Shown: positions 7,523 through 15,537, counted from the stretch's first letter. The stretch: 15,820 nt of DNA from Bacillota bacterium (GCA_009778255.1 WRKD01000193.1:1-15820), one strand, 5' to 3'. The notes: generated by a model not told the origin, from the sequence alone. Translations and numbers: made by a program.

Positions 7523-9361
7523 TTAAACCCGAAATCCCCTTTGTTCCGATTCATCCTTGATCATCATAGTTTTATACAACTTATAATACCTTCCTTTTTG
7601 AGCCATTAGTTCTTCATGGCTTCCTCGTTCTACAATTGAGCGGCCCTCGATAAGCAGTATCAGATTAGCGTTGCGTATGGTAGAAAGGCGGTGCGCTATA
7701 ATAAAGGAAGTCCGCCCGGATAATGCATTGGCAATTGCGCTCTGAATCAATAACTCCGTTTCGGTATCTATTGAGGAAGTTGCCTCGTCCAGTACAAAAA
7801 TGGGAGGGTTAGCTATAATAGCCCGGCCAATGGAGACCAATTGTTTTTCGCCGGTAGAAAGCTTATCTCCGCCTTCCCCAACATCGCTAAGATAGCCCTC
7901 TTCTAATTTATTTGCCAGCACGTCGACGCAGGCGAGTCGGGCGGCATTTTCAATTTGTTCATCTGTGGCGTCCAGTTTGCCATAAAGCAGATTATCTCGC
8001 AGAGTACCGGAGAATAGATGGGGAGATTGTTGCACATAACCAAGTTTTTGATGCAGCCATAATTGGCTGCGTTCTCGGTAGTCTACGCCGTCTATGAGAA
8101 TACGGCCGCGGCTGGGTTCAAAAAAGCGGCAAGCCAGGTTAACAAAAGTGCTTTTTCCGGCGCCGGTTTCGCCCACCAGGGCAACGGTGGCGCCGGCAGC
8201 AATTTTAATATTAATATCTTCAAGCACAAAATCATCTTCGCAAGCATCCGGATACCTAAACCAGACATTTTCAAACTCTATATTTCCTATCATAGGCGGC
8301 CAATTTTCTCTTTTTGGTTCAAAAACATCGCCATACTCCGCTTCAACTTGAACACTATCCATAACCGTACAGGGCTGAGCTAAAAGACTCATGACCCGTT
8401 CAATATTAACTTGCGCCGCCATGATTTCCGAGGTAGTACGTGCAATATGAGAAATGGGATCTAAAATAGCAAATGTATAAGCTATAAAGGCGGAAAGCAA
8501 ACCGAAATCGAGCCGACCCTCCATAACAGCTAGGCCACTCTTATATAAAACCAGAGCAACAGCCATAGAACCGCCAAAAGTTATTAATGGCAAAAAGACT
8601 GCGTTTAACCTGGTTGCTTTAAGTGAAGCCATGTACATCTCATCTGTAATAAGTGAGAAATCACGGCTATTTTTATTTTCTATAACCAGGGTTTTAGAAG
8701 TTTTGGCTCCGTTGATATTCTCGTTGAAGTTACTGAGTATCTGCGAATTTGCCTGCCTCATGCGGCGGTTAGCTTTGAGCAGCTTTGGCTGAAAAAATAT
8801 GGTAACAAGTAAAAATATGGGGATAATAGCCAAAACTAGTAGAGCCATTTTTACATCCAGTATAAACATGGCAATGAATATGCCTATTAAATAGAATAAA
8901 TGCCAACAGAACATAGCGCCCACCCAGGCGATCATACCACTAATGCGGTTGGTGTCGCTCATGACGCGGGCCAATACATAGCCTACTGAGGTTGAGTTAT
9001 AAAAAGAAATTGGCAGTTTCTGCAAATATGTGAAGCAAGTGTCTTTCATATGTTTGCCCATATTCATCTCTATTATCATAGAATGCCGAGAATAGAGTAC
9101 CGTAGTTACGGCCTGAAATACAATTATCGCTAAGTAAACCAGGGCAAAGGATAATATACCTTGGGTAATTTGCGGCATAACAAAATTGTTTACCGCATAT
9201 TGGGTAAAGAGGGGAATAGCGGAATCGACTACAGCAGAGAATAACATGAGAATAATGACAAAGGCAATACGCCCCTTAAGAGGTTTAAAAAAAGGTAATA
9301 GTTTAGCCCAAGTTTGCAGGCTGATACGCTTGCTAACTTGTTCGTCTACTATGTCACGCAA
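7523..9361 (-). CDS. ABC exporter half-transporter, catalytic-site subunit
   Basis: Type IV (B-family) ABC exporter of about 612 residues: an N-terminal domain of six membrane helices (about 25-330) fused to an ATPase. From a GTG at 9370, Walker A GETGAGKST is at 400-408 and Walker B FVLDEATSS has the catalytic glutamate E529. The H-loop IIAHRLSTI is intact. Its ABC signature is LSTGEKQ (504-510), not LSGGQ. With the partner encoded just upstream it should form a heterodimeric drug or lipid exporter. The TTG at 9361 is preferred as start because AAGGGGGTG (9376-9368) lies six bases before it; GTG at 9370 is the alternative. It overlaps the partner by 8 bases (or 17). Substrate cannot be told from sequence; multidrug export is common in the family but inferred here. 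Confidence 0.93.
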   Translation of the reverse strand: MRDIVDEQVSKRISLQTWAKLLPFFKPLKGRIAFVIILMLFSAVVDSAIPLFTQYAVNNFVMPQITQGILSFALVYLAIIVFQAVTTVLYSRHSMIIEMNMGKHMKDTCFTYLQKLPISFYNSTSVGYVLARVMSDTNRISGMIAWVGAMFCWHLFYLIGIFIAMFILDVKMALLVLAIIPIFLLVTIFFQPKLLKANRRMRQANSQILSNFNENINGAKTSKTLVIENKNSRDFSLITDEMYMASLKATRLNAVFLPLITFGGSMAVALVLYKSGLAVMEGRLDFGLLSAFIAYTFAILDPISHIARTTSEIMAAQVNIERVMSLLAQPCTVMDSVQVEAEYGDVFEPKRENWPPMIGNIEFENVWFRYPDACEDDFVLEDINIKIAAGATVALVGETGAGKSTFVNLACRFFEPSRGRILIDGVDYRERSQLWLHQKLGYVQQSPHLFSGTLRDNLLYGKLDATDEQIENAARLACVDVLANKLEEGYLSDVGEGGDKLSTGEKQLVSIGRAIIANPPIFVLDEATSSIDTETELLIQSAIANALSGRTSFIIAHRLSTIRNANLILLIEGRSIVERGSHEELMAQKGRYYKLYKTMMIKDESEQRGFRV

Positions 9362-11189
9362 GATCTTCACCCCCTTCTTCCAGACCTTTTAGAAGCATGG
9401 CGTTGCTTTGCATTTTATAAACGCGTCTATATAAACCATCTTCCGCTATAAGCTCTTTATGTGTGCCTAGTTGCACCGGCCTCCCATTTTCCAATACTAA
9501 TATTTGATCAGTTTGCATAAGTGCACTTATACGATGAGATATTAGAATTATTGTTTTTGCCGCGGTATATTCTGCTAAGGCTAAGCGTATCTTTTCATCT
9601 GTTTCCATATCCAAATTCGACATGGAATCGTCAAATATAAGTATGGGGCAATCCATCATCAATGTACGGGCAATAGCAACTCGTTGTTTTTGACCTCCGG
9701 AGAGGGTCATTCCGCGTTCTCCCACCATGGTATCGTAACCATGGGAGAATTCTCTGATATTTTCATCTAAAGCAGCAATCTTAGCGTTTTTATATACCAG
9801 CTGTATATCGGCGTTCTCTATTGCAATTTCAATATTCTCTCTTACGGTTTTGGAAAATAGGAAGGGTTCTTGCAGTATCAGCCCAATGCCGCGTCGTAAA
9901 TGAAAGCGGTTGATTTCTCTTATATCCTTATGGCCGATTGTTATTTTTCCGCTGTCTTGCGGTAGTTCATACAATCGATTCAGTAGATATGCTATAGTAG
10001 ATTTACCAGAGCCGGTAGCCCCAAGTATGCCAAATGTGGAGCCTTGAGGTATGCAAAAGCTTAAACTATCTAAAACTTTTAAATCTCCATATTGGAAGCT
10101 AACTTGCTCAAAGCAGATATCACCTTTTAAATCTGGCTTTTTGGCTAACTGCGAGTCGGTTTCAAGCGGCGAGTTGAGGATTTCGCGTAAGCGGGTGATA
10201 GAAACACCGGATTTGCTGAGTTCAGAGAGCGTACGTCCCAAAGTACGTACAGGCCAGGAGATAGCATAGGTGTAACTAATAAAGGCCAGTAATACTCCTA
10301 AGGTAATTTGCCCTTTGGCTGCCAAATAGGCGCCGCTACATACCACCGCCAGTATTTGCCCTGCAGTGGCTAAATCGCCAATTCCCCAAAAAAAACCTAG
10401 CGTATAGCCTAAATCTATCCATTTATGCGTGAACACATCAAGTTTTTGGGTAAAGAGCTCTTTCTCATGCTTTTCACGACCAAAAGCCCGTACTACCCGT
10501 ACGGCTGTCAGGTTTTCTTGTATGCCTGTCATGAGTTCGCCCTCTGCTTCGTCTGCTTCAAGAAACTGAACAGCAATTTTTTTGTAGAAAAAGAGGGAAT
10601 ACAGTATAACAAGGGGGATAAAGGCCGAGCTAATAAGAGCAAGGGTGACGTTCATGGCAAACATCAATGAAAGAGCTGCCGAAACTAAAACGGCGGTTTG
10701 TATTACCTCGATCAATTGGGTTGATATGAAATTTCGTACCGTTTCTACGTCGGAAGTGCAGCGTTGTATGATATCACCGGTTTGGTTTTCGGTATGCCAT
10801 TGAAATGGCAAATGCAGTATATGTGTAAAAAGCGTATTGCGCAGATTTTTTGTAAAACCTTCAGTGCATTTGGCAATACTAACGCGGGAACAATAATTAA
10901 AAACCCCGGAAGCTAAAGCGCAGATCATGATGGTAAGAGCACAAAAAATAAAATGCGCGCGCAATAATTCCCGCCCACCTGCCAGCTCCAGAAGGAATGC
11001 GGCTGTTTTTGGTATTTCAGCGGGTGGTGTTCCAAGAACAAAATCCACGCTTAGGCGAATTATTTGCGGTGTTAAAAAATTCAGCGCTATGCTAAAAGTA
11101 GAGGCAACAATAGCCGCCACAAAACAACGGCGCACACCCCAGGCAAAGCCGTTTAGCATAGTAAATATCGAATCTTGAGATTTAGGCAA
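9354..11189 (-). CDS. ABC exporter half-transporter, degenerate-site subunit
   Basis: First gene of the exporter pair, 611 residues: six membrane helices (about 20-320) followed by a nucleotide-binding domain. Walker A GATGSGKST is at 390-398 and the signature LSGGQKQRVAIAR at 496-508 is canonical. Walker B, however, reads LIFDDSMSNLD: the catalytic glutamate is replaced by aspartate (D521). The switch histidine in LISHRISAL is kept. Together with the altered signature of the partner this predicts one hydrolytic and one degenerate ATP site, as in BmrCD, LmrCD and TM287/288. The start is a TTG at 11189, five bases after AAGGAAGTG. No regulator gene adjoins the operon, but a candidate promoter with an inverted repeat lies at 11206-11242. 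Confidence 0.93.
   Translation of the reverse strand: MPKSQDSIFTMLNGFAWGVRRCFVAAIVASTFSIALNFLTPQIIRLSVDFVLGTPPAEIPKTAAFLLELAGGRELLRAHFIFCALTIMICALASGVFNYCSRVSIAKCTEGFTKNLRNTLFTHILHLPFQWHTENQTGDIIQRCTSDVETVRNFISTQLIEVIQTAVLVSAALSLMFAMNVTLALISSAFIPLVILYSLFFYKKIAVQFLEADEAEGELMTGIQENLTAVRVVRAFGREKHEKELFTQKLDVFTHKWIDLGYTLGFFWGIGDLATAGQILAVVCSGAYLAAKGQITLGVLLAFISYTYAISWPVRTLGRTLSELSKSGVSITRLREILNSPLETDSQLAKKPDLKGDICFEQVSFQYGDLKVLDSLSFCIPQGSTFGILGATGSGKSTIAYLLNRLYELPQDSGKITIGHKDIREINRFHLRRGIGLILQEPFLFSKTVRENIEIAIENADIQLVYKNAKIAALDENIREFSHGYDTMVGERGMTLSGGQKQRVAIARTLMMDCPILIFDDSMSNLDMETDEKIRLALAEYTAAKTIILISHRISALMQTDQILVLENGRPVQLGTHKELIAEDGLYRRVYKMQSNAMLLKGLEEGGEDLA
9368..9376 (-). promoter_or_regulatory. 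ribosome binding site of the second ABC subunit
   Basis: AAGGGGGTG on the minus strand differs by one base from AAGGAGGTG and is six bases before the TTG at 9361, favouring that start over the GTG at 9370, which lies inside the site itself. Confidence 0.5.
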
Positions 11190-11205
11190 TTTTACACTTC
11201 CTTTT

Positions 11206-11230
11206 CCAGCTTATTCTATCATACAGCTGG
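11206..11230. promoter_or_regulatory. inverted repeat over the -10 box (possible operator)
   Basis: CCAGCT (11206-11211), 13 bases, AGCTGG (11225-11230). The centre of symmetry is at 11218, the edge of the proposed -10 box, where a bound dimeric repressor would block transcription of the exporter genes. Confidence 0.4.
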
Positions 11231-11242
11231 CTTAGCCCGCAA
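11213..11242 (-). promoter_or_regulatory. candidate promoter of the ABC exporter operon
   Basis: On the minus strand TTGCGG (11242-11237), an 18-base spacer, then TAGAAT (11218-11213). A start near 11206 leaves a leader under 20 bases, just enough for the AAGGAAGTG ribosome site. The -10 box is good and the -35 box weak. Confidence 0.4.
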
Positions 11243-11292
11243 GCATCTGTTGCCATTTGAAAATAATTCTGTCAAATCCTTCAATTACCCCA

Positions 11293-11321
11293 TTGACAAC
11301 TGTGTTAAATTTGTTTAATAA
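11293..11321 (+). promoter_or_regulatory. sigma-A promoter of the M64 peptidase gene
   Basis: TTGACA (11293-11298) is a perfect -35 box; 17 bases later comes TAATAA (11316-11321), followed by T. The start would be near 11328, about 253 bases upstream of the ATG. Confidence 0.5.
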
Positions 11322-11567
11322 TGTAACCACGACATTGCACCTGGTATTTTGCGCAGTGGCTGGATAAGTGGAAAGAGCATTGTAAAATAAATTACAAACG
11401 GAGGTGGTATATAGGAGAATAATACCATTGGGTTCTGCACATTTTATTTTAAGTGCATGACCAAGTTGCGTATAGCAATAAAACTTTGCTGGATTATGTA
11501 TGCAAAAAACTTTAGTTGCCGAAAAAGGAGAAGCCAAACTTATAAAAAAGAAGAGCAATAATTTTTT

Positions 11568-11573
11568 GGAGGT
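11568..11573 (+). promoter_or_regulatory. ribosome binding site that decides the peptidase start
   Basis: GGAGGT is seven bases before the ATG at 11581, after which a signal peptide begins at once. The frame is open further upstream, to an ATG at 11500, but that ATG lacks a good site and would bury the signal peptide. Confidence 0.85.
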
Positions 11574-11580
11574 ATTGATT

Positions 11581-14229
11581 ATGAAGAACAACAAAGGAAT
11601 AGTGTTTTTACTAATACTACTGGCAGTTTTTGCGTTTATACTTCCCAAAAACGCTTTGGCGGCGCCGGCTATTACTGATGAAAAAGACTCAGATAAAGCC
11701 ATGCTTGAAGTGTTTTCTCCTGATGGTTATATCGATATGATGCCTGTATCGGAGGATTCTTTTATAGAAACAACCAGTTCATGGGCGGCGCCGGTTTTTG
11801 AAACAGTAAAATTGGTCGATAACGGGCCGGATGATAAAAATATTGTGATTACTATAATGGGGGATGGCTTTACTGCTTCTCAGCAAGATCAATTTATTCA
11901 AGCGGCCCAATCTGTAAGCCAATACCTAATAAACTTCTACCCTTACAGCTCTTTTAAGAATAAATTTAATATATATGCCGTAAAAGTTATTTCCAATGTA
12001 TCTGGCGCGGCGCAAAGACCCAACGCCTTAATAGACAACTACTTTGGCAGCTCTTTTTATTTCGACAATGTAACTCAAAGGCTACTCTATGTTACATACT
12101 CCACCAAGGTTCGCGATATCCTAAATACCTATACACCTAAATGCAATATGCCGGTTGTATTGGTCAACTCTACGGTATATGGCGGCGGCGGAGGTACTTA
12201 TGCTGTGTCTTCTCTGGAATCAAGCGCCAGAGAAATTTTAGTTCATGAACTAGGGCATTCCTTTGGGGGTTTGTGGGATGAGTACTGGTATACAGGCAGC
12301 GAAAAGCCAAATATGACGCAGAATAGTAATCCTGCCACCAATAAGTGGCGGCATTGGCTGGGTTATGAAAGCGTTGGTATATATGCCCATGCGGAAAGCC
12401 CCACATGGTTCAGACCGCATCAAAACTGCGAGATGCGCTATTTGAACAGGCAATTTTGCATGGTATGCGCTACGGAACTTACGAAAAGAATGTGCCAGAT
12501 AGATGGTGAACCTTTTTATGGAAACAGCACTATAACCAATGTAGTGATACCCGAAAGTACGCATCGCATTGTAGATTTCGCCTTTTATGGTTGTGAAAGA
12601 TTAGAAACTGTAACTATACCCGAAGGTGTAGAAAGCGTTGGCCGTTATGCCTTCTTGCATTGTGATAATCTTGAGAGCGTTACCAACCTTTCTACCACAC
12701 CGCCAACCATCAACACCACCACCTTTGCGGGTATCGATCGGTCGAATGTTTATCTGCATGTGCCCTTTGGTACAAAAGACGCTTATGTGGCGGCGGGGTG
12801 GACAGGGTTTAAAGAAACAGCCGAGCCCTTCATTCCCGTAAGCGATATCATTGGCGTTCCCAGCGAAGCCATTCTTGGCACACCTCTAACACTCACTGGC
12901 GTCGTACTGCCTAAAAACGCTACCAACCAGGCTATTATTTGGAGCATTAAAAACGCCGGCGCCACCGGAGCAACCCTAATAGGAGATACCTTAACCGCAC
13001 TGGCAGGAGGCACAGTGGTTGTTACTGCTGCGGTAAAAAATGGGCTGGAAGGCCCAAATGCAGCTAATATAGCTGCAAACATTATTCATATGCAAGCTAT
13101 TAGAATAAGCGGCAGCCTGTGGGCATGGGGAAGAAATTATGAAGGCCTGCTGAGCAACACTGCCACATCAACCAGCTGGGCTTCTATGGAAGACATATTG
13201 CCTGCATTAGCTGCGGGCAATACAGATTTCACCAAAGATTTCACTATCACTATACCCGCTGCGCCAGTTATGCTAGAACATATCGGCATTAGTGCTTTAC
13301 CAACTAAAACCTCATATTTTACCGGTGAAGCGCTTGATCTTAGCGGCTTAAAAGTGAACGCTTATTATAGCGACGGAACCGTCAAGAACCTTGAGGGCGG
13401 GTATACCACAAGCCCCGCTCAATACTATACCTTTAATGCTGTTGGTAGCGCGACCATTACAATAAGTTATACAGATAAAGGCGTGACCAAGGATACATAT
13501 TTTACAGTACAGGTTACTCAAAGCGTACTGAACGCTATAATAATCGATTCCCCGCCCAATAAAATCGTATATACTGTTGGGGAAACTCTCGATCTTACAG
13601 GCATAGCTATAAAAGCTATATACAGCAACGGGCAAGCTACCGCTATTACAAATTATATAACCGACCCGGTCCAAGGCGCAGTACTCCTTGTAGCTGGGCA
13701 ATTGAATGTTAAAATAAGCTACAGCGAGTCAGGTATAAAAGTTGAAAATAGTTTTGTGGTTACGGTCAATTTGCTAAAATACACCGTTACCTTTGTTGAT
13801 TGGAACGGAAGAATAATAGATACCCAGGCTATTGAACCCGGCCGCAGTGCGATGGCGCCTGCCAACCCAGTTAGGCAGGGCTATATCTTCACCGGTTGGA
13901 ATGTCCCCTTTAATAATATAACCGCAAATTTAATTGTAACAGCGCTTTATGATAAAACAATTACAATCGAAACTCTTATAGCTAATTTGGAAGAATTGCT
14001 TAATACGGGGTATGCGCAAGGTAAATTTAGTAACAATGGGAGTTATTCAAGCTTATCATCAACTTTTAGCAATGCCAAAAAGCAATTTGACATGGGGAAA
14101 AAAGACAATTCGATTAAGCAATTTGAAAGTATGATTACCTCAATAAATAAGGACTCCGGCTCCAAAATCGATGCGACTTATGCTAAAACTCTTATCAGCA
14201 GTATTAATTTGATACTCGAGAATTTGTAA
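11581..14229 (+). CDS. secreted M64-family metallopeptidase with LRR, Ig-like and InlB-type modules
   Basis: An exported protein of 882 residues. A signal peptide (1-27: K-rich start, hydrophobic VFLLILLAVFAFIL, cleavage likely after NALA) is followed by a peptidase domain of the IgA-peptidase M64 family (about 60-305). It carries the zinc motif HELGH (H222, E223, H226) within HELGHSFGGLWDEY, whose D233/E234 pair may give the third ligand, and family cysteines ending FCMVC. Then come a BspA-type leucine-rich repeat (310-405), a Clostridia-type Ig-like module (about 420-500), a short RCC1-like piece SLWAWGRNYEG (about 512), two related Ig-like repeats (about 564-645 and 649-725, each with GEALDLSGL or GETLDLTGI), an InlB/Listeria-Bacteroides repeat (about 733-795, YIFTGWN), and a helical tail. 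There is no LPxTG or SLH anchor. The protein target is unknown; cleavage of immunoglobulin must not be assumed. Confidence 0.88.
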   Translation: MKNNKGIVFLLILLAVFAFILPKNALAAPAITDEKDSDKAMLEVFSPDGYIDMMPVSEDSFIETTSSWAAPVFETVKLVDNGPDDKNIVITIMGDGFTASQQDQFIQAAQSVSQYLINFYPYSSFKNKFNIYAVKVISNVSGAAQRPNALIDNYFGSSFYFDNVTQRLLYVTYSTKVRDILNTYTPKCNMPVVLVNSTVYGGGGGTYAVSSLESSAREILVHELGHSFGGLWDEYWYTGSEKPNMTQNSNPATNKWRHWLGYESVGIYAHAESPTWFRPHQNCEMRYLNRQFCMVCATELTKRMCQIDGEPFYGNSTITNVVIPESTHRIVDFAFYGCERLETVTIPEGVESVGRYAFLHCDNLESVTNLSTTPPTINTTTFAGIDRSNVYLHVPFGTKDAYVAAGWTGFKETAEPFIPVSDIIGVPSEAILGTPLTLTGVVLPKNATNQAIIWSIKNAGATGATLIGDTLTALAGGTVVVTAAVKNGLEGPNAANIAANIIHMQAIRISGSLWAWGRNYEGLLSNTATSTSWASMEDILPALAAGNTDFTKDFTITIPAAPVMLEHIGISALPTKTSYFTGEALDLSGLKVNAYYSDGTVKNLEGGYTTSPAQYYTFNAVGSATITISYTDKGVTKDTYFTVQVTQSVLNAIIIDSPPNKIVYTVGETLDLTGIAIKAIYSNGQATAITNYITDPVQGAVLLVAGQLNVKISYSESGIKVENSFVVTVNLLKYTVTFVDWNGRIIDTQAIEPGRSAMAPANPVRQGYIFTGWNVPFNNITANLIVTALYDKTITIETLIANLEELLNTGYAQGKFSNNGSYSSLSSTFSNAKKQFDMGKKDNSIKQFESMITSINKDSGSKIDATYAKTLISSINLILENL

Positions 14230-14309
14230 GCGGCAGAGGAAGTTGGAGAATTCGATTAGGAAGCCGCAATGATGAGTTAGGGTATAAAAAAGCGCGTTTA
14301 CATTGGCAT

Positions 14310-14351
14310 TGTGGATAAATAATAGAATGCTCATGAAGAAAGTTATCAACA
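14310..14351. other. inverted pair of DnaA-box-like sequences
   Basis: TGTGGATAA (14310-14318) is the exact reverse complement of the DnaA-box consensus TTATCCACA. TTATCAACA (14343-14351) is one base from consensus and faces the other way. They could equally be arms of an RNA stem in the peptidase 3' region. A single pair is not an origin. Confidence 0.25.
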
Positions 14352-14379
14352 TTCTGCGTTAATTCATATGATTACGCAT

Positions 14380-14420
14380 AAAAGGAATGAATGCAAATGA
14401 TTCATTCCTTTTATTTTTGC
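14380..14420. terminator. bidirectional intrinsic terminator
   Basis: A perfect 13-base-pair stem (14380-14392 with 14400-14412, arms AAAAGGAATGAAT and ATTCATTCCTTTT) has a seven-base loop and is followed by ATTTTTGC on the plus strand. It ends the peptidase transcript. On the minus strand the stem itself supplies TTTT, so it can also serve the converging ridA operon. Confidence 0.88.
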
Positions 14421-14469
14421 TCTAAAAATATAACCTGCTTTACTTCTAATGATTAAAATCTTATGTTGT

Positions 14470-14844
14470 TTAAATTTCTGCTATTGCTTCTATTTCCACC
14501 AAGCCGCCTTTAGGCAGAGCACATACCTGTATGCAGCTACGAGCCGGGTATGGGCTGGGAAAGAATTGCCCGTATATTTCATTTACTGCGGCAAAATCGT
14601 TCATATCGGTAAGAAATATTGTGCATTTTACAACTTTTTCCATACTGCTGCCGGCTTCCTGTAAAACAGCCTGCATATTGTTTAAACACTGTTCTGTTTG
14701 AGCAGTTAAGCCTTGAGCTAAAACACCAGCCGAGTTAAGGCCAACCTGCCCACTGCAAAAGACCAGGTTGCCGCAACAAATAGCCTGAGAATAAGGTCCC
14801 AATGCCGCTGGGGCTTGGGTAGTGTGTATAACTTGCTTGCTCAT
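14470..14844 (-). CDS. ridA: RidA-family imine/enamine deaminase
   Basis: A 124-residue cytosolic protein of the RidA (YjgF/YER057c/UK114) family, which hydrolyses reactive 2-aminoacrylate and related imines made by PLP enzymes such as serine/threonine dehydratase, preventing damage to other PLP enzymes. The family is a trimer with active sites between subunits. The signature near the C-terminus is intact: PARSCIQVCALPKGGLVEIEAIA with R102 (substrate carboxylate binding), C104 and E117, equivalent to R105, C107 and E120 of the E. coli proteins, so it belongs to the active archetype. N-terminal APAALGPYSQA is also typical. The length is normal. AGGGGGT lies five bases before the ATG. It follows the unknown gene by 13 bases and is last in the floA run, ending before the shared terminator. 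Confidence 0.95.
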   Translation of the reverse strand: MSKQVIHTTQAPAALGPYSQAICCGNLVFCSGQVGLNSAGVLAQGLTAQTEQCLNNMQAVLQEAGSSMEKVVKCTIFLTDMNDFAAVNEIYGQFFPSPYPARSCIQVCALPKGGLVEIEAIAEI

Positions 14845-14857
14845 TTTATACCCCCTT

Positions 14858-15496
14858 TTAAAAAATATGCGTATGCCTTTTTTTAGCGCGTGGCGGGCCC
14901 AGTATCTCCGCCATTATTATTCCCTGAACCAGTATACTTTTGGAGCTTTCATTATTGATGCTCATCGCTGCTTTATCATATGTTGTTTGATCAAGATTCA
15001 AAGCAGATAGGTTTTGTGAAGTAACTGTTGGCTGCTTTACAGGAATAGTAGCATTTATAGCAATGCCTTTATTCTGTTTTGCCGCGCCGAAACGTTCGCG
15101 CAGCTCTTGCTTACGTCTTTCCTGTCTAACTTGTTCTGCATTTTCACAACGTTCTTCTTCAATTTCGTCTATGTGATGCTTATTTCTTTCTAAAGGTTTT
15201 TCTGTTTCAGCCGGTAGCCGGCGGTAGGGAGGAATATCATTGTCATTCTCAGCAGTTTGTTTCGTCTGCAGTACCATCTGGGTTGTTTGTTTCTGTTCTG
15301 CAGCCTCCAAAGCCTCGCGCAAACGTTTTTGTATATCGATTATCGGTTGTTGTTGTTGAGCAGCTTGACTGCTTTGCTGCTGTGGCATAGTATTTTGCCG
15401 GTTTTGCTGTTGTGCGCTCTGTTTCTTTTTGTTACTAGAGCTAACAAAACGGGATATCAGCCAAAAAATTACAATTATGATTATTATACTATCCAT
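14858..15496 (-). CDS. membrane-anchored Q-rich protein of unknown function
   Basis: I do not recognise a named family for this 212-residue protein. Residues 2-20 (DSIIIIIVIFWLISRFVSS) form one N-terminal membrane segment, followed by a basic KKK stretch, so the rest is likely cytosolic. Residues 27-58 are glutamine-rich and low in complexity (QQQ runs), then a charged helical, probably coiled-coil region (about 57-145: KRLREALEAAEQ, IEEERCENAEQVRQERRKQELRERF), a polar linker, and a compact hydrophobic C-terminus ILVQGIIMAEILGPPRAKKR that looks conserved and functional. It lies 41 bases after floA and 13 before ridA, suggesting co-transcription and perhaps a role with flotillin in membrane microdomains; that is inference from position only. 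Its ribosome site (GTGGTGAT before the ATG) is weak, so output may depend on floA translation. Confidence 0.75.
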   Translation of the reverse strand: MDSIIIIIVIFWLISRFVSSSNKKKQSAQQQNRQNTMPQQQSSQAAQQQQPIIDIQKRLREALEAAEQKQTTQMVLQTKQTAENDNDIPPYRRLPAETEKPLERNKHHIDEIEEERCENAEQVRQERRKQELRERFGAAKQNKGIAINATIPVKQPTVTSQNLSALNLDQTTYDKAAMSINNESSKSILVQGIIMAEILGPPRAKKRHTHIF

Positions 15497-15537
15497 GCCA
15501 TCACCACTTTTTCTTAATTCAATTTAACAAAAATAAA

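Larger units (their letters stand above)
11243..11580. other. gene-free stretch between divergent exporter and peptidase genes
   Basis: No convincing gene is seen. It holds the plus-strand promoter at 11293-11321 and a leader of about 250 bases with a TTGTAA-N6-TTACAA hairpin (11380-11397), two ribosome-site-like sequences (GGAGGTGG near 11400, AGGAG near 11413) that do not lead to a credible gene, and finally the real GGAGGT site at 11568. Confidence 0.6.

Noticed and set aside
11457..11561. Small plus-strand frame of 34 codons in the peptidase leader
   Set aside because: No ribosome site before its ATG and a very basic, unremarkable product; likely chance.
11500..11580. Upstream extension of the peptidase by 27 residues
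   Set aside because: GGAGGT before the ATG at 11581 and the signal peptide that starts there give a clear alternative.
11232..11702. Minus-strand frame of 156 codons across the peptidase promoter, leader and signal peptide
   Set aside because: It runs antisense to the well-supported promoter and signal sequence, has no recognisable domain, and its composition looks like the reverse of the plus-strand gene.
7471..14313. ATTGGCATTGTG occurs at 7471-7482 and at 14302-14313
   Set aside because: A few 12-base matches are expected by chance in a window this long, and the flanks do not match.
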